In this document: one piece after another, positions 44,637-56,600 of the stretch
How positions within the stretch are numbered: position 1 is the first letter of the stretch
Layout: each line of letters starts with the position of its first letter
Source: Gnetum montanum
Taxonomy: Eukaryota; Streptophyta; Gnetopsida; Gnetales; Gnetaceae
Direction: 5' to 3'
Assembly: GCA_015680685.1 (NCBI GenBank)
Contig: MNCI01015611.1
Location: 501,717-565,716 of the forward strand
Length of the DNA: 64,000 nt
The notes under the pieces: generated by a model
Database searches by the model: none
Told to the model about the DNA's origin: nothing
The model's input: the letters and a program-made list of their open reading frames with translations, nothing else
Program-made: the position numbers and the translations under genes

Positions 44637-44645
44637 TGACGTGGC
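44637..44645. promoter_or_regulatory. ABRE/C-G hybrid box TGACGTGGC
   Basis: Contains the ACGTGGC core bound by plant bZIP factors, 156-164 bp before the ATG. A single copy, so regulation by ABA or stress is only a suggestion. Confidence 0.45.
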
Positions 44646-44745
44646 CCATATTGTGTGTATTACTAGTAACGGCCTTTCAAATTCAAAATTTAGTTCCTAA
44701 TTCACACAGGCTGTAGCGACAGTGAAGCCTGCATATTTGTTTAAG

Positions 44746-44765
44746 ACTATTAGAATTCTAATAGT
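44746..44765. other. Perfect 20-bp palindrome in the GH3 leader
   Basis: ACTATTAGAATTCTAATAGT, self-complementary over all 20 bases, 35 bp before the ATG. It lies in the proximal promoter or 5' UTR. Confidence 0.85.
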
Positions 44766-44800
44766 GATATGAGAATCATAAGAATTTGATATTTAAGGCC

Positions 44801-47800
44801 ATGATTCTGCGAGTAACTTCCACACTTTGTTTCATCGGTTTAGTGCTTTCTTTGGCTGCAATGTCTGCCCAATTTAGTTCCAGCAGAGCGGATTTGGATA
44901 TCTACAGAGATCCTTCGTATTCAGTTGATGAAAGGATTGAAGATTTGCTTTCCAGAATGACTCTTGCAGAGAAAGTTGGGCAGATGACTCAGATTGAACG
45001 GGTTTGTGCAACTCCTGATGTGATCAAGGAATACGGAATAGGTGAGTTCATCATTTTGATCATGTGCCATGTTTCGTATCTGAAATGGGTTTTTGTTTTC
45101 AGGCGTTCTTGTTTTCAAATTTCAGGCCAAGAAAAGCATATTAATTTTATGGAAATGGGTTGACTTCAATATTGCAATCAACCTGGTTTTGGGCTTTTCT
45201 TTATAAATGAATCTGTCAGGGTAGAGTAAGTGGAATGGGTTATTTTGAAAAATAGATTGTGTCATATTTGGAACGGGCTTCTTTTATTATACATTTTTGA
45301 TTTGAAGAACTCATCAAAGTATCTAGCAAAAGGATTAGACCGGATTTAGCTTTGCAGGTCTCCTGGGTCATTTCTTTTTTTAAATAAGATTTGTGTGTTT
45401 TTGACATGGAATGCTTATCAACGAAAGCCGCCGATTACACAACCCATGATCGAGCAATTGACAAGTGACTGAAAGATTTGTATGTTTCAGGAAGCATTTT
45501 GAATGGAGGTGGAAGTTGGCCTGCACCAAATGCTTCTCCAAGCATGTGGGCTGACATGGTTGATGGGTTTCAGAATGCTGCAATGAGTACTCGGTTGGGT
45601 ATTCCTTTGATTTTTGGAACAGATGCTGTTCATGGACATAACAATGTTTATGGTGCAACTATTTTTCCCCATAACATAGGTCTTGGGGCAACCAGGTACA
45701 TATTCTCCTGAAGATATAGTCCTCTGAAACTGTTTCTTTTCTGCTTTTCTCTAATGGAAGCCTCTTGGACGTGTAGGGATCCTGATTTGTTAAAGAGAAT
45801 AGGTGCCGCCACAGCACTGGAAGTTAGGGCTACAGGTGTTCCATATGCATTTTCTCCTTGTGTAGCGGTAAGTAATTAGCTGCGGAAGTTTTCCAATTTC
45901 AACTGCTTATTCATACATCCTATTCATGATTTGAGCCATGACCTGTTCAGCTGCTTGAGCCTTGACCTGTTCAGCTGCTATTGGTAATATGCTTTATTTC
46001 TTTAATGATAAAAGTTAGGAATTAAAGTCTTCTGGTGCTTCTCCTTTTCTGAAATGGCTACACTGCAATGACTACATGCCAATCCATATATTTCTTTATT
46101 CCTTTGGTAGGGTAGGTATTTATCCATTTAGTAGAATATGCTAATGTCGTGCATGTTGAGTGCGAATAATCCCAATATCTCTTTCACGCTTTAACTGTTC
46201 CACCCATTTTCTATGTGCATCATTTATTCCTACGCATGTCCAAAACAATGGCTCCTCAGTGAGAAAAACTTTTTGGTCCTTGTATTATTAGAAATCTAGC
46301 GTGACAAGCAATTCGTCTCTGGATCCTTTGATACTTATTCAATTATCATAAAGCAGGTCTGCAGGGATCCAAGGTGGGGAAGGTGCTACGAGAGCTATAG
46401 TGAAAACACAAAAGTGGTCAGACACATGACAGACATTGTATTCGGTTTACAGGGAACCCCACCCCCAGGATATCCAAGTGGTCTACCTTATGTGGCAGGA
46501 GGGTATGTTGTGTAAGATTTCTTCTGTCTAACTTGTTCTTTCTGGCTATTAACAAAAGCATGGATGTTTTGCCCACTGTCTTTGCAGATCAAATGTTGTG
46601 GCCTGTGCAAAGCATTTCGTAGGTGATGGAGGAACAGAGAGAGGAATAAATGAACACAATACTTTGGCAGATTTCAGTACACTTTATGATATTCATTTAA
46701 TCCCTTATGTGGATGCTTTAGAGAAAGGGGTATCTACTATAATGGCATCTTATTCAAGTTGGAATGGAGTAAAAATGCATGCCAACTATTACCTTTTGAC
46801 CCAACTCTTAAAAACTCAGTTGAATTTCAAGGTAAACAGATCTATGTTCATCCAAACAACGTTTTTGCTTGTTTAAGCTTTGTTAAAAAAAATAACCTAG
46901 GGCATATTCTTGTCATTTCAATGTGAAGACTCAAACTTGCAGTCTCTATAGTGATTAACATGTCTTTTGATTATGTCTGTCAGGGTTTTGTAATTTCAGA
47001 CTGGGAAGCAATAGACCGGATCACATCACCTCCAAAGTCTGATTACAACTTCAGTGTTCTGGCTTCTATCAGTGCTGGCATCGATATGGTAGTAGCCTTA
47101 AACAATTTTTATACTTGGTTTGCCTTTTTGGGTGTCCCCTTATATTAATGGTTATTATCTAATCATTATTCTCTAATGTGGTGTGTCACTAATTTCTAAG
47201 ACATGAAACTTCTATTTGCAGGTGATGGTACCTTTCGACTTTAAAACTTTCATAACTGCTCTGACATCACTGGTGAACTCAAACGAGATTCCAATGAGTA
47301 GAATAGACGATGCTGTGAGGAGAATTTTAAGAGTAAAGTTCATAGCTGGTCTTTTTCAGAAACCATTTGCTGATAGGTCGTTGTTAGGTGTGGTTGGAAG
47401 TCCGGTAGGCATAAAGCCGTCCTCAGAATGCTTTGGTTTTACTTGATCTTGCAATTATAATTTTAGCAACCAATCAGTTGTTTGAGTTCCAACTGATTTT
47501 CTTTCTAATTTCAGGCTCACAGAGAACTTGCTAGGGAGGCTGTTCGAAAGTCACTGGTTCTGCTGAAGAACGGCAAGAGATCAGGAAAGCCACTTTTGCC
47601 TTTGAGTAAGAATGCCTCCAAAATACTGGTAACAGGAAGCCATGCAGACAACCTGGGATATCAATGTGGAGGTTGGACTATAACTTGGAATGGATCGAGT
47701 GGTGCAATCACAACAGGTGATATAAGAATACCTTACATTGCTTGATATTGGATTTTAAAAAAACAACATAGCACAATTGATCCCACTTTCCAGTTCAAGT

Positions 47801-48361
47801 GACTCACATATTGACATTATGAACCACAACAATTTGAACATTTTTGCAGGTATCACCATTCTTGAAGCTGTGAAATCAACTGTTAGCGATGCCACACAGG
47901 TGGTATTTGAGGAAAAACCAGATACCGAGTTCCTGAAAAAGAACAAAGGATTTGATTACATAATTGCAGTGATAGGAGAACCTCCCTATGTTGAATCAGC
48001 TGGGGATAATGCCACTCTGACAATACCATTAGGAGGCATAGATATCATCAACACCCTGTGCAGCAATGAAGATGGTATCCCTTGTCTTGTAATCATGATC
48101 TCAGGCAGGCCTTTGGTGTTGGAGCCTTATATTAACAAGATGGATGCGTTTGTAGCAGCCTGGCTACCTGGAGCTGAGGGTCATGGTATCACAGATGTCA
48201 TTTTTGGAGACTTTGATTTCCATGGCAAACTTCCCAGAACATGGTTCAGAAATGTAGATCAGCTGCCTATGAATGTTGGGGACAAACATTATGATCCACT
48301 CTTCCCTTTCGGTTTTGGCTTGAGTATGAAATCCCAACTTCAATCTCACAGTTCTGATTAA
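44801..48361 (+). CDS. Glycoside hydrolase family 3 beta-glucosidase / exo-beta-glucanase, nine exons
   Basis: Exons: 44801-45041, 45491-45695, 45777-45867, 46357-46502, 46588-46831, 46984-47088, 47222-47404, 47515-47716, 47850-48361. All introns are GT-AG and the phases join into 642 codons without a stop. An in-frame TTG lies five codons upstream, but the ATG at 44801 starts the signal peptide (residues 1-23, cleavage near AMSA). The protein resembles plant cell-wall enzymes of the barley ExoI type, which remove glucose from beta-1,3/1,4-glucans in the apoplast. N-terminal domain about 45-375: GTDAVHGH (D125), [10 protein letters not shown] (R185/R188), KHFVGDGGT (K236, H237), nucleophile D315 in GFVISDWE. 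C-terminal domain about 410-630: W459 of CGGW, which with W316 would clamp glucose, and likely acid/base E521 in [11 protein letters not shown]. Length fits the family (about 620-660 aa). Exact substrate is uncertain; expression is not shown. Confidence 0.95.
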
Positions 48362-48439
48362 ACAATAGCATTAGAAAGTTGTGTATCTATGACAGGGCTA
48401 CTGTAAGCTATTAAGCTATTAGGGGAATGAATTCATGTA

Positions 48440-48445
48440 AATAAA
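48440..48445 (+). terminator. Poly(A) signal of the GH3 gene
   Basis: AATAAA 79 bp after the stop codon, in a TGTAAATAAAAG context typical of plant near-upstream elements. Confidence 0.6.
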
Positions 48446-50381
48446 AGCATTATTAAGCAAAATGAAATTGACCAAGTTCATTCACTTCACTTGGGCTCAA
48501 ATTAACAGGGGTGTTTAAAGGGAATACTATGATCAGTAGCATGCCTGGAAACGGCATGAAGAGATCTTCTTTGTACAGCTTTATAACTTCAATGGGTGAA
48601 TTGTGGTACTTAACCAAAGAATGAGAGGAATACTTTTTTAAAGCAAATGCTTTACATATTGAAATTCGTTATTCAAGTAAATATTGGATTACTTGGCGAG
48701 ATAAGAGGTACGTCTAAAGTGGGCCTGCTGGTGACAGCCGATTGACATTAGAGCTTAGCGAATGTTATTAAATGTGTTTATCCTAACCATAAAAGTTCTC
48801 TTTTCTGGTTTACCCAGTGAAAAAGAATTATATATTTAAAGTTTATGCATCGGTAGTTATAAAATTTAAATATTATAATTTCAGTCCAGAAATACAACTA
48901 TGTTTATGGCTTATACTTTAGGGTGTACAGCACCTGAAAGAATGACTACGAAGTATACTGGTAATCTCTTCCTTCACAAGATAATAAGCTTACTTGAGCT
49001 GCCTCTTAATACTCTAAGATAGTTCCAAACTTATTAAAATGCAAATGCACTCAAATTTTTTTCTCTAAGTTTTAATATAGATTTCTCTCACATGCTACAT
49101 GCACTTGAATTCTACTATGTAGATATTTTTAAATTTAATTAAACATTTTTTAATAGTTTGAATAAAGGCTCATCTGGAAGTCCAAAAGCTGATTACACAG
49201 TCAACTAAATCACAGACAACTGGAAATTCCAGGAAACTAGAAAATAAGAATAGAGGCCCTACAAAAGTGGAGCTTAAGGAGGTTCCAGTACAGAACAAAA
49301 GAAGGTCTTGCATACTAACCAATTAAAAATTAAATGTATCAACAATGATTATAATGAAATTTTATAATATTTTATTATAACAATAAATTGGCTATACAAT
49401 TATTCCTAAAGAATTACAGAAAGCACATATGGCTTATTTTATATCTCACAAACTATTCATCTTTCCTCAACATATCATAGTATTAGTTTTCATAATGCTC
49501 CTTGGAAAATGATTTGTATATTATGCAGGTAACATTATAGAAATACTTGATAATGAAGCTATGAGTCCACCTTTAAAAATGGATATGGCCATCATCATCT
49601 TAGCCTTATCTAATGATTTATAATATATATCTATTATTTCACCAAGAGTGAATCTTTTTCTTTTCCAAATTAATAAATTCCTAGAATAGATACATTAAGA
49701 ATTGATTTTCATATTGAAAAAAATTAAAACCAGTGTTAAATAGTTCTTTCTATTGTAGTAGTTGAGCCTTAAATTTTGTTGTTGAGCCATTACATATCCA
49801 TAATAATTCTAATGAAAAAGTTCATCTCTTGGCCAATGTAATGACGATAATAATTATTTACTTTTTGTGACAAAGTCTAGCCAAGTAGTAGTTGGTCTCA
49901 ACCAAAATTATAAAATTTAAGAAAGAAAAGGATATGAAGGAGATCATTGAGGTTTATTTTGAGTGGTAAGGCATTAGGTTAGCTATATATTTTTATATTT
50001 TGGCCAAGAGGATCTTTTCTATTTATGAAAATGAAATCTTGTAATTAGGAATTCCCATGACCAAATAGCTTCTTCCACATCCTTACTTGTATTATGATTA
50101 ATTTATATTATTTATTATAACCACAAAGCTCCCTTAGATGTTATGACTAAAAAAATTATTGATTATGACCAATAAGCTTCCTCTTGGCATTATGACCAAA
50201 AAAAAACATTAATAGCCAAGAAACTCTCCCTAGACTACGGTAACAAATTCAATCCTTTTGAGCCATTTTACCCTAGAGGAGAAGTATCATTGAAATTTTT
50301 TTATTACAAAAGAAGATCATTTTCAAAAGCTTCCCATCTTTAGTCAAGGGCATCGATGTTTCTATCATGGCATAACAACAG

Positions 50382-50407
50382 AATAATAATAATAATAATA
50401 ATAATAA
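50382..50407. repeat. (AAT)n microsatellite
   Basis: Eight or so uninterrupted AAT units just before the 5' LTR of B copy 2. Similar shorter AAT runs occur in the duplicated leader at about 51460 and 51880. Confidence 0.85.
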
Positions 50408-50474
50408 ATATACATGGACACAATGTCATGTTGATGTATATGCTTATGAAATTCAATGCATGGTGTTAGCTATG

Positions 50475-51347
50475 TGATGAAATATCAATAAGACAGGCTA
50501 TGTCGATGTACACCTCTCAACACAACTTTGTTGACATATCTTAGGATGCATGGATGCAAGTACGTCGATGCTAATGTAGGCATTGCCTATATAAATGCAC
50601 ACTCCCCTTGCATTTATGACACCTTTTGGTCATTTCCTTAGCTAAACTGTTACAATTTCTCTCCAAAAAAGTTGGAATATTTTTCTTTGAGTTCCCACAA
50701 CATGGATTAAAGTGATTGTCCAATAGTTTATTCGAGTGCATCTGTACTTGAACACATTTTCATGAATGAAAATCAAAGCCAAGATTTCTTCTATCCATTG
50801 TAGCTCTTGGACTAGCATAAATCTACTTTCAAGAATTTACTTTTTTGTTATTAAGCAATTAATATCATCTTTCATAAGCAACATAAGTACTACCACTTCA
50901 AGCATAATATATTAGTGCTTAATAATTCCAGTAGTAGATACTTGACATGCCTAATAGGATACACTTGGTAACCTAATAGCTTTAATATATGTTCAGGATA
51001 TGTACAAAAAGTGGGAACAAATACTCTATGTTAGGATAGTTAGTTTATTAAGTAACTAATTAATTAATTAATTTTAATACTAAATCTTTATTTACTTAAT
51101 CATTTAGCAAGCAAGTAGGAGAAAATAATAAAAAGTATAAAAATAAATATCTTATGCCCTAACCATACTTAATCATATATATATATTAACACAAGTGTGG
51201 ATTAGGAAGACAATGACTAACAACTACATAATTCATTATCTAGGAATATTGGCCACTTAGGTAAATAAGTCTACAAAATTCAACTAAATCACATGTATGT
51301 GCTAGTCATTCATATGATTGAGCATAGGAAATACCTATTGCTCATCA
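50475..51347 (+). repeat. 5' LTR of B copy 2 (873 bp)
   Basis: TGATGAAATATC...TATTGCTCATCA. TATA-like GCCTATATAAATGC near 50586. Contains GGTAACCTAATAG and GGATATGTACAAAAAGTGGG blocks of the family. Confidence 0.82.
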
Positions 51348-51348
51348 T

Positions 51349-51366
51349 TAACATCATTATCGAGGA
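51349..51366 (+). promoter_or_regulatory. Decayed tRNA-Asp primer site of B copy 2
   Basis: TAACATCATTATCGAGGA. It differs from the tRNA-Asp complement at eight positions, every one G-to-A or C-to-T. Confidence 0.65.
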
Positions 51367-51506
51367 CTTAGTTTATATAAGTACACTAAGTATTATTAAA
51401 TAACGAATCCATATAAAGAAGTTGTAAGGAAAACATAATAAATTATATTTCAAATAAAATAATAATAATAATAATATTCTATCAATACACACTTTATCAA
51501 AATCAC

Positions 51507-51548
51507 TGATGAGACGCGGTTTGCGTCGGCCGCGATATCGCGTACGCG
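51507..51548 (-). repeat. 42-bp fragment of an A-type LTR ending at an N
   Basis: TGATGAGACGCGG then TTGCGTCGGCCGCGATATCG..., matching the first bases of the element A LTR in sense orientation read left to right. The LTR start is complete and the rest is absent. Its strand relative to a full element cannot be known, because both LTR ends of the family are TGATGAG-like; the GATATCGCG block makes it the U3 end, so the sense direction is probably plus. Confidence 0.75.
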
Positions 51549-51549
51549 N
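51549..51549. other. Ambiguous base N at a probable assembly join
   Basis: The only N in the window. It lies at the end of an LTR fragment and is followed by a second copy of sequence already seen 420 bp earlier. Confidence 0.95.
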
Positions 51550-51927
51550 TTAAAAGCATAAAAATAAATATCTTATGCCCTAACCATACTTAATCATATA
51601 TATAGATTAACACAAGTGTGGATTAGGAAGACAATGACTAACAACTACATAATTCACTATCTAGGAATATTGGCCACTTAGGTAAATAAGTCTACAAAAT
51701 TCAACTAAATCACATGTATGTGCTAGTCATTCATATGATTGAGTGTAGGAAATACCTATTGCTCATCATTAACATCATTATCGAGGACTTAGTTTATATA
51801 AGTACACTAAGTATTATTAAATAATGAATCCATATAAAGAAGTTGTAAGGAAAACATAATAAATTATTCAAATAAAATAATAATAATAATAATATTTTAT
51901 CAAACACACTTTATCAAAATCACTAAA

Positions 51928-53640
51928 ATGGCTTCTTCTTAGAGGAATGATTCAGTTCCACATGTCAATGATTCTAATCAATAGCTTGACAAATCCAAAA
52001 GGACTATTAGTTAAAAACCTCAATAGCTAAAAGTGGTCTATGTCCATATGGATCTTTACTATCTAGATTTTACTTTCATTCTTCATTAGGATGAATAGCT
52101 ATACTGGAGGGATATGAAGGGTAACATTTTGTTACCTCCTAATTAGTCTATTCCTTCAATGCTCATGGCCAATCTCTTGAAGCTAGGAATTGAATCATCA
52201 GGCCTAAAGTATGAAGTAATAAACCATACCTCTAGAGACTATCAACCAACAGATGCTTCGTTTAAAAAATATTAACACATGGAAGCATGTTATGAAGCCT
52301 CCAAGAGTAACAAGGTCTTGACACCATTATTTCTATAGTCAAAAAAAAATTCTTGGATTTTTCTCAAGGCAATCTCAACATCAAGATTCTCCTCCTTTTA
52401 GTAAGAAAAACACATTTTACCAATGATTCTAATCAACCTTGAAGAATAACTAGGATGAGGAGATGACAAAGTCCAAGACTAGAAGAACTTCAAGGCAACA
52501 ATCTCCTAGCCATTCATCAAAAGAAAAGGAAAGAGAGAAGAAGAAGGAATAATCAAAGAACCATAGGAGAAGGACTACTAGGCACCACTCTCCTATCACT
52601 CCACCTTCACCATCCTTCCTATCATCAAACTCTGACAGGAAGGACTGTGGCTGAGAGTGAAGGAGGGATGATTAGATCTAAGATGGAGATGATCAAAAAT
52701 CCCATCATAGTAATAGGAAAAGAAAGTATAGTCAACTACAACAGGAAGAGGAGCATCATTAGGAATGAAGGTACAATAAGTCACGTCATAGGGGATATAG
52801 CCATGATAGAGATTACTATGAACACAATGACTATGATGAAGCATTGCTTGCTATAAGGAACATGCTTAGCATTTTGGAAGTTGTTCAAATTCCTACCAAG
52901 CATCAAAGAGATAATAGAATTAAATGGCATGACATGAATAATATCCCTAAATTTGAAGGATGATATAATGCTAATCCACAACATCATTTACAAGTCTTCC
53001 ACGATGTTTGTGCCTTATAGAATATTGAAAATGAATGACAAAAACTTAAATTATTCCCAAGGATACTCATTAAAAAAGTTGAAACTTGGTACCATTCCTT
53101 GGAGCCAAAATCCATTCATAGATGAAGTACAATGCTAGAACTTTTTAATGATAAATACCAAATGTACTCTAGGGTGTTCAACCTAAGAAAAAAAATTAAG
53201 GATAGAAACAAGGTAATCATGAATCCTTAGATGCAATCTTGAGAAGGCATTACTTTCTCTTACATCGATGCCTAGGCCATGAGTTTTCTCAAATGGAGCA
53301 ACTTCACCACATAGTAGATGGACTCTTAAACAAACTAGAGAAACTCTTGGAGTCTATGCCCAAGGGAGACTTTTAGAAATGAGAATCCATGAGATCCAAA
53401 GGCTAATTGATTAGGTGGCATATGAAGAAGGGAAGCTTTAAAAGCAAGAAGTGAGAGGAATACAACATGAACCCCTCCATTTGTAAAAGGAAAGTATCTT
53501 TCTGTGATTTAGAGGAGGAAGCACTACTAGATAAAGTGGTACAAAGGAAAACCTTGCTAATTAAGAAGTCTGTTATGAAACTTTTAGAATGACTTTAAGA
53601 TGGTTGAGGGGAACAAAGGTTGTAAGAACTCAAGCAGTGT
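51928..53640 (+). pseudogene. B copy 2 gag remnant
   Basis: MASS-stop-RNDSVP start, then DFTFILHxDE..YWRDMKGNILLPP, matching element A Gag residues 40-68, then SRDYQPT, the PKFEG/GGYNANPQHHLQVFHD core (52940-53010) and later Gag blocks to about 53640. Stops and frameshifts throughout. Parallel to B copy 1, without the solo LTR. Confidence 0.82.
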
Positions 53641-56600
53641 CCATAGTTGATAAAATCTTGAACGAAAATGTCAAAAGATGAAGTTGCATAAATGTAGTTT
53701 CTATTAGATGATTTATACTTCCAACAGTTGAAGATTTAGATTTTAAGATTGAAGTATGCAAAATATTCATAGGCAAGGAAGCTAAATTTCACATTGCTGA
53801 CATTGTTGCAATCTGCAATGGAATGTGAAAGGGCATTCTACCAAAGTAGATTTGGGTTGAAGCTTTTTAATGAAGCCTAAAATGATGAGGAATGTATGGC
53901 TTTTAAAAAAAATAGAAAAATAAAAACAATCAGGAATGAGCATGAGAACCATATAGATGAGAATAAGATTTAATGACATGGCACAAGATATTATGAGAAT
54001 GGCATGATGATCGTGGAGGAATCTTAACTTTGAGCAGCACAGATGGATTAAAGGGTGCATTAATACCCTGATTGGAACCAAAAAGAAGTTCTTCCTATAG
54101 TGGGCTCATGCAAAAAATAATCTCATATCTTCCTTTAAATGCAATCTTGCATTTCATGGTTTCAAATTATGTGTGATTATATTAAGCTATGCACAGTTCG
54201 GAGTTTGGATTCTATGGCTAGTTGGTTAACTTGTCACTTATGTTAGATCATTAGGGTACATAAAAATATTCATCAACTTAATTCCCTCACAACATTGTTC
54301 CTACTAGAGTATGTACCATAACTAAACAAGGAAGCATTACTAGCAACAATGTTGTCTTGATATTATTTGACACTTCAAGAAAGCAATGTGTCCACTTCTA
54401 TATCTAGAAGAGAATACACAATTAATAGAATCCTTTTAAGTTATATATATGTATTTAATAGAACATCTAAAACTTCAAATAAGGATAAGCAAGTAAACAA
54501 CCTATCTACATTGGTGGTGAATGACAATATATCTAGGGAGTGCCTCACCACCAAACTTCTCATGATTTAGTACAAGGTCTGATGTGGAATCACACCTCAA
54601 TTATTGAATCTAGGTTACCTTACATATCTATGATGATTACAAAATCAGGCCCCATGCAGTTCTATACATGAAGGGATGATGAGAGGGACAAAGAGGTTTC
54701 TAATACTTAAGTGTCATAGACAAACAACTCAAAGTATTTTGTGATCCTTGAATCATAGGAAGGAACTAAGGTAACTATTGACCATGATACCTTTCTAATA
54801 ATTCTTCCCCATACAAAAGAAACAACATCATTAAAGTGAAATCTAAGATAAGCATTAAGAGTATATTTCTCCTACAGGATCAAAATCCATCAAATTTGAG
54901 GATTGATCCATCTCAAATGATGTTAGACTCAAAGAAAATTACCAACTTGAAAGTTCTATTACACCCCTCCAACCAAGGACTCACATGAAATGCATAGATC
55001 ACTTGGTGGAGCCAAGAAACCATCCCTACTTCATGATGAAAGAGATAAGACCAAGCCAAAGGATCAATATTACTAACACATCCCTTAGATCATTCTTTTA
55101 TCAAATCTAAGAGACTTGTTCTCTAACATAGTCCCTTACCTACACAAGAAAATGTGCTTCTCTCTTACAAGTCTAGTTGAGATCCTCCAAATTGCTATCA
55201 ATGTCCATCAATGAGGATTTTTTTTTTCAAATCAATTTGAATGTCCATCAAGATTAATTTTCAATTGTAATAATGAACTTTCCAAACCTCATCTCAAACA
55301 AAGCATGCTCTGAGAGTAATACCTCAACAAGAAATCCAAAATTTGTTAGAAATCCAAGTTCTACATTTGGCCTTAAGAATAATGAGTCTTGCCAATCCCA
55401 CCAACTATGTCTATACCAAACTCACTATTGTTAGATCATAAGTTTTTGTTGCTGGGAAGGAAGTAACACAAACTCCTCCTCCTTAACAAGGTTCATAGGT
55501 AGATGAAATGTGCCAGCCTTGTAATCATAGGATTAACCAATCTCACAAATCAAACTACCATTTTGGCACAACATACTTGTATCTATATTAATTAAGAAGA
55601 TTAAATATGTTTAAAAAACTTCTTCAGGATGTAACAAATACATATTGCACATCCACTACCATTTGAAAATAAGTATGTTCAACATAGAGTTTAATTGTTC
55701 AAATCTTGTAGCAAATTGTGGATGGCTAGGGGATTCACCCTAGGATAGTTCTAATCTTAACCCATCATCCATAGCAACTGCACACCACAAAAGAGATCAC
55801 AATATGAAGTCTACTAATAATATATGATTATACTACTATAGGGAACAAGACAAGCACTATTCTTTATGAAGTAATTTAGAATAAACAAAAGCACTTGGTA
55901 AGCTTCCATAGGACATGTCTTTACCACTAAATATAGGAAACATATAAGTCCATAGGATTCATAACCCTTTCCAAGCTAAGAATGACTAAACAATAAAATC
56001 AATCATTAGGAAATTATGCTGCTATCAATTTGGAGGGATTTGAAAGATCATCATTATGAGGTTTCTTCCCATAGTAAGTCCACTATCTAATCTACATCAT
56101 ATCCATCATACATGTTAAGGAAGAACCACCTAGCCCACAAGGCCACACTACATAACAACTTTACATTATGGAAAGACAAGGATTAAAAGTATTACCCATC
56201 ATTATAACTTTAAGAACCAAAGGCAATGTGCTAATATGTCCATCTTTGAAGCTACCACAAGGAAAATTTAAAATGAACCAAGATCAAACCTTACTTTAAT
56301 GATCTCACAATACATTGCATGAACTCCTAATCATTTGTAATAAACAAAGCTATAACATAGATACCACTGAAACTGACCATTAGAACTAATAGAGAAAAAT
56401 GAAAACATGATAGAATGAGTGATTTAAGTGCATTATTAGAATATCCATCATTTCCCATTATGGAACCTTAAGGCATTTACCACTCCAAGGCCATTAATAT
56501 CTAGCAAGGCCAAGGATACTCTTTCATGTCTTCTACTCCTTCAAACATTGGATGAAATCCAAAACTAGCAATACTCCTTTATAAGTGCTCACCCAAAGTA

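Larger units (their letters stand above)
44081..44800 (+). promoter_or_regulatory. Upstream region of the GH3 gene
   Basis: About 720 bp of apparently non-repetitive sequence between an LTR and the ATG. It holds an ABRE-like GACGTGGC (44638-44645) and a 20-bp perfect palindrome (44746-44765). No convincing TATA box at the usual distance; CATATTTG at 44732 is weak. The transcription start cannot be placed. Confidence 0.5.
48362..50474. other. 3' flank of the GH3 gene, no gene seen
   Basis: AT-rich, no ORF over 60 aa and no match to the repeats elsewhere in the window except an AAT microsatellite. After the 3' UTR it may be the largest low-copy stretch here, but old repeats cannot be excluded. 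Confidence 0.5.
51131..51923 (+). repeat. Direct duplication (about 375 bp) around an N
   Basis: 51131-51506 and 51552-51923 are near-identical copies covering the end of the LTR, the primer site and the gag leader, with scattered substitutions and small indels (e.g. GAGCATAGG versus GAGTGTAGG). Between them lie 42 bp of an A-type LTR start and one N at 51549. Confidence 0.9.

Noticed and set aside
44786-44800. GH3 start five codons upstream
   Set aside because: The codon there is TTG, not ATG. The ATG at 44801 begins a proper signal peptide.
45380-45672. Minus-strand ORFs of 92 and 61 aa
   Set aside because: Overlap GH3 exon 2 in antisense.
48164-48349. 61-aa minus-strand ORF
   Set aside because: Antisense to GH3 exon 9.
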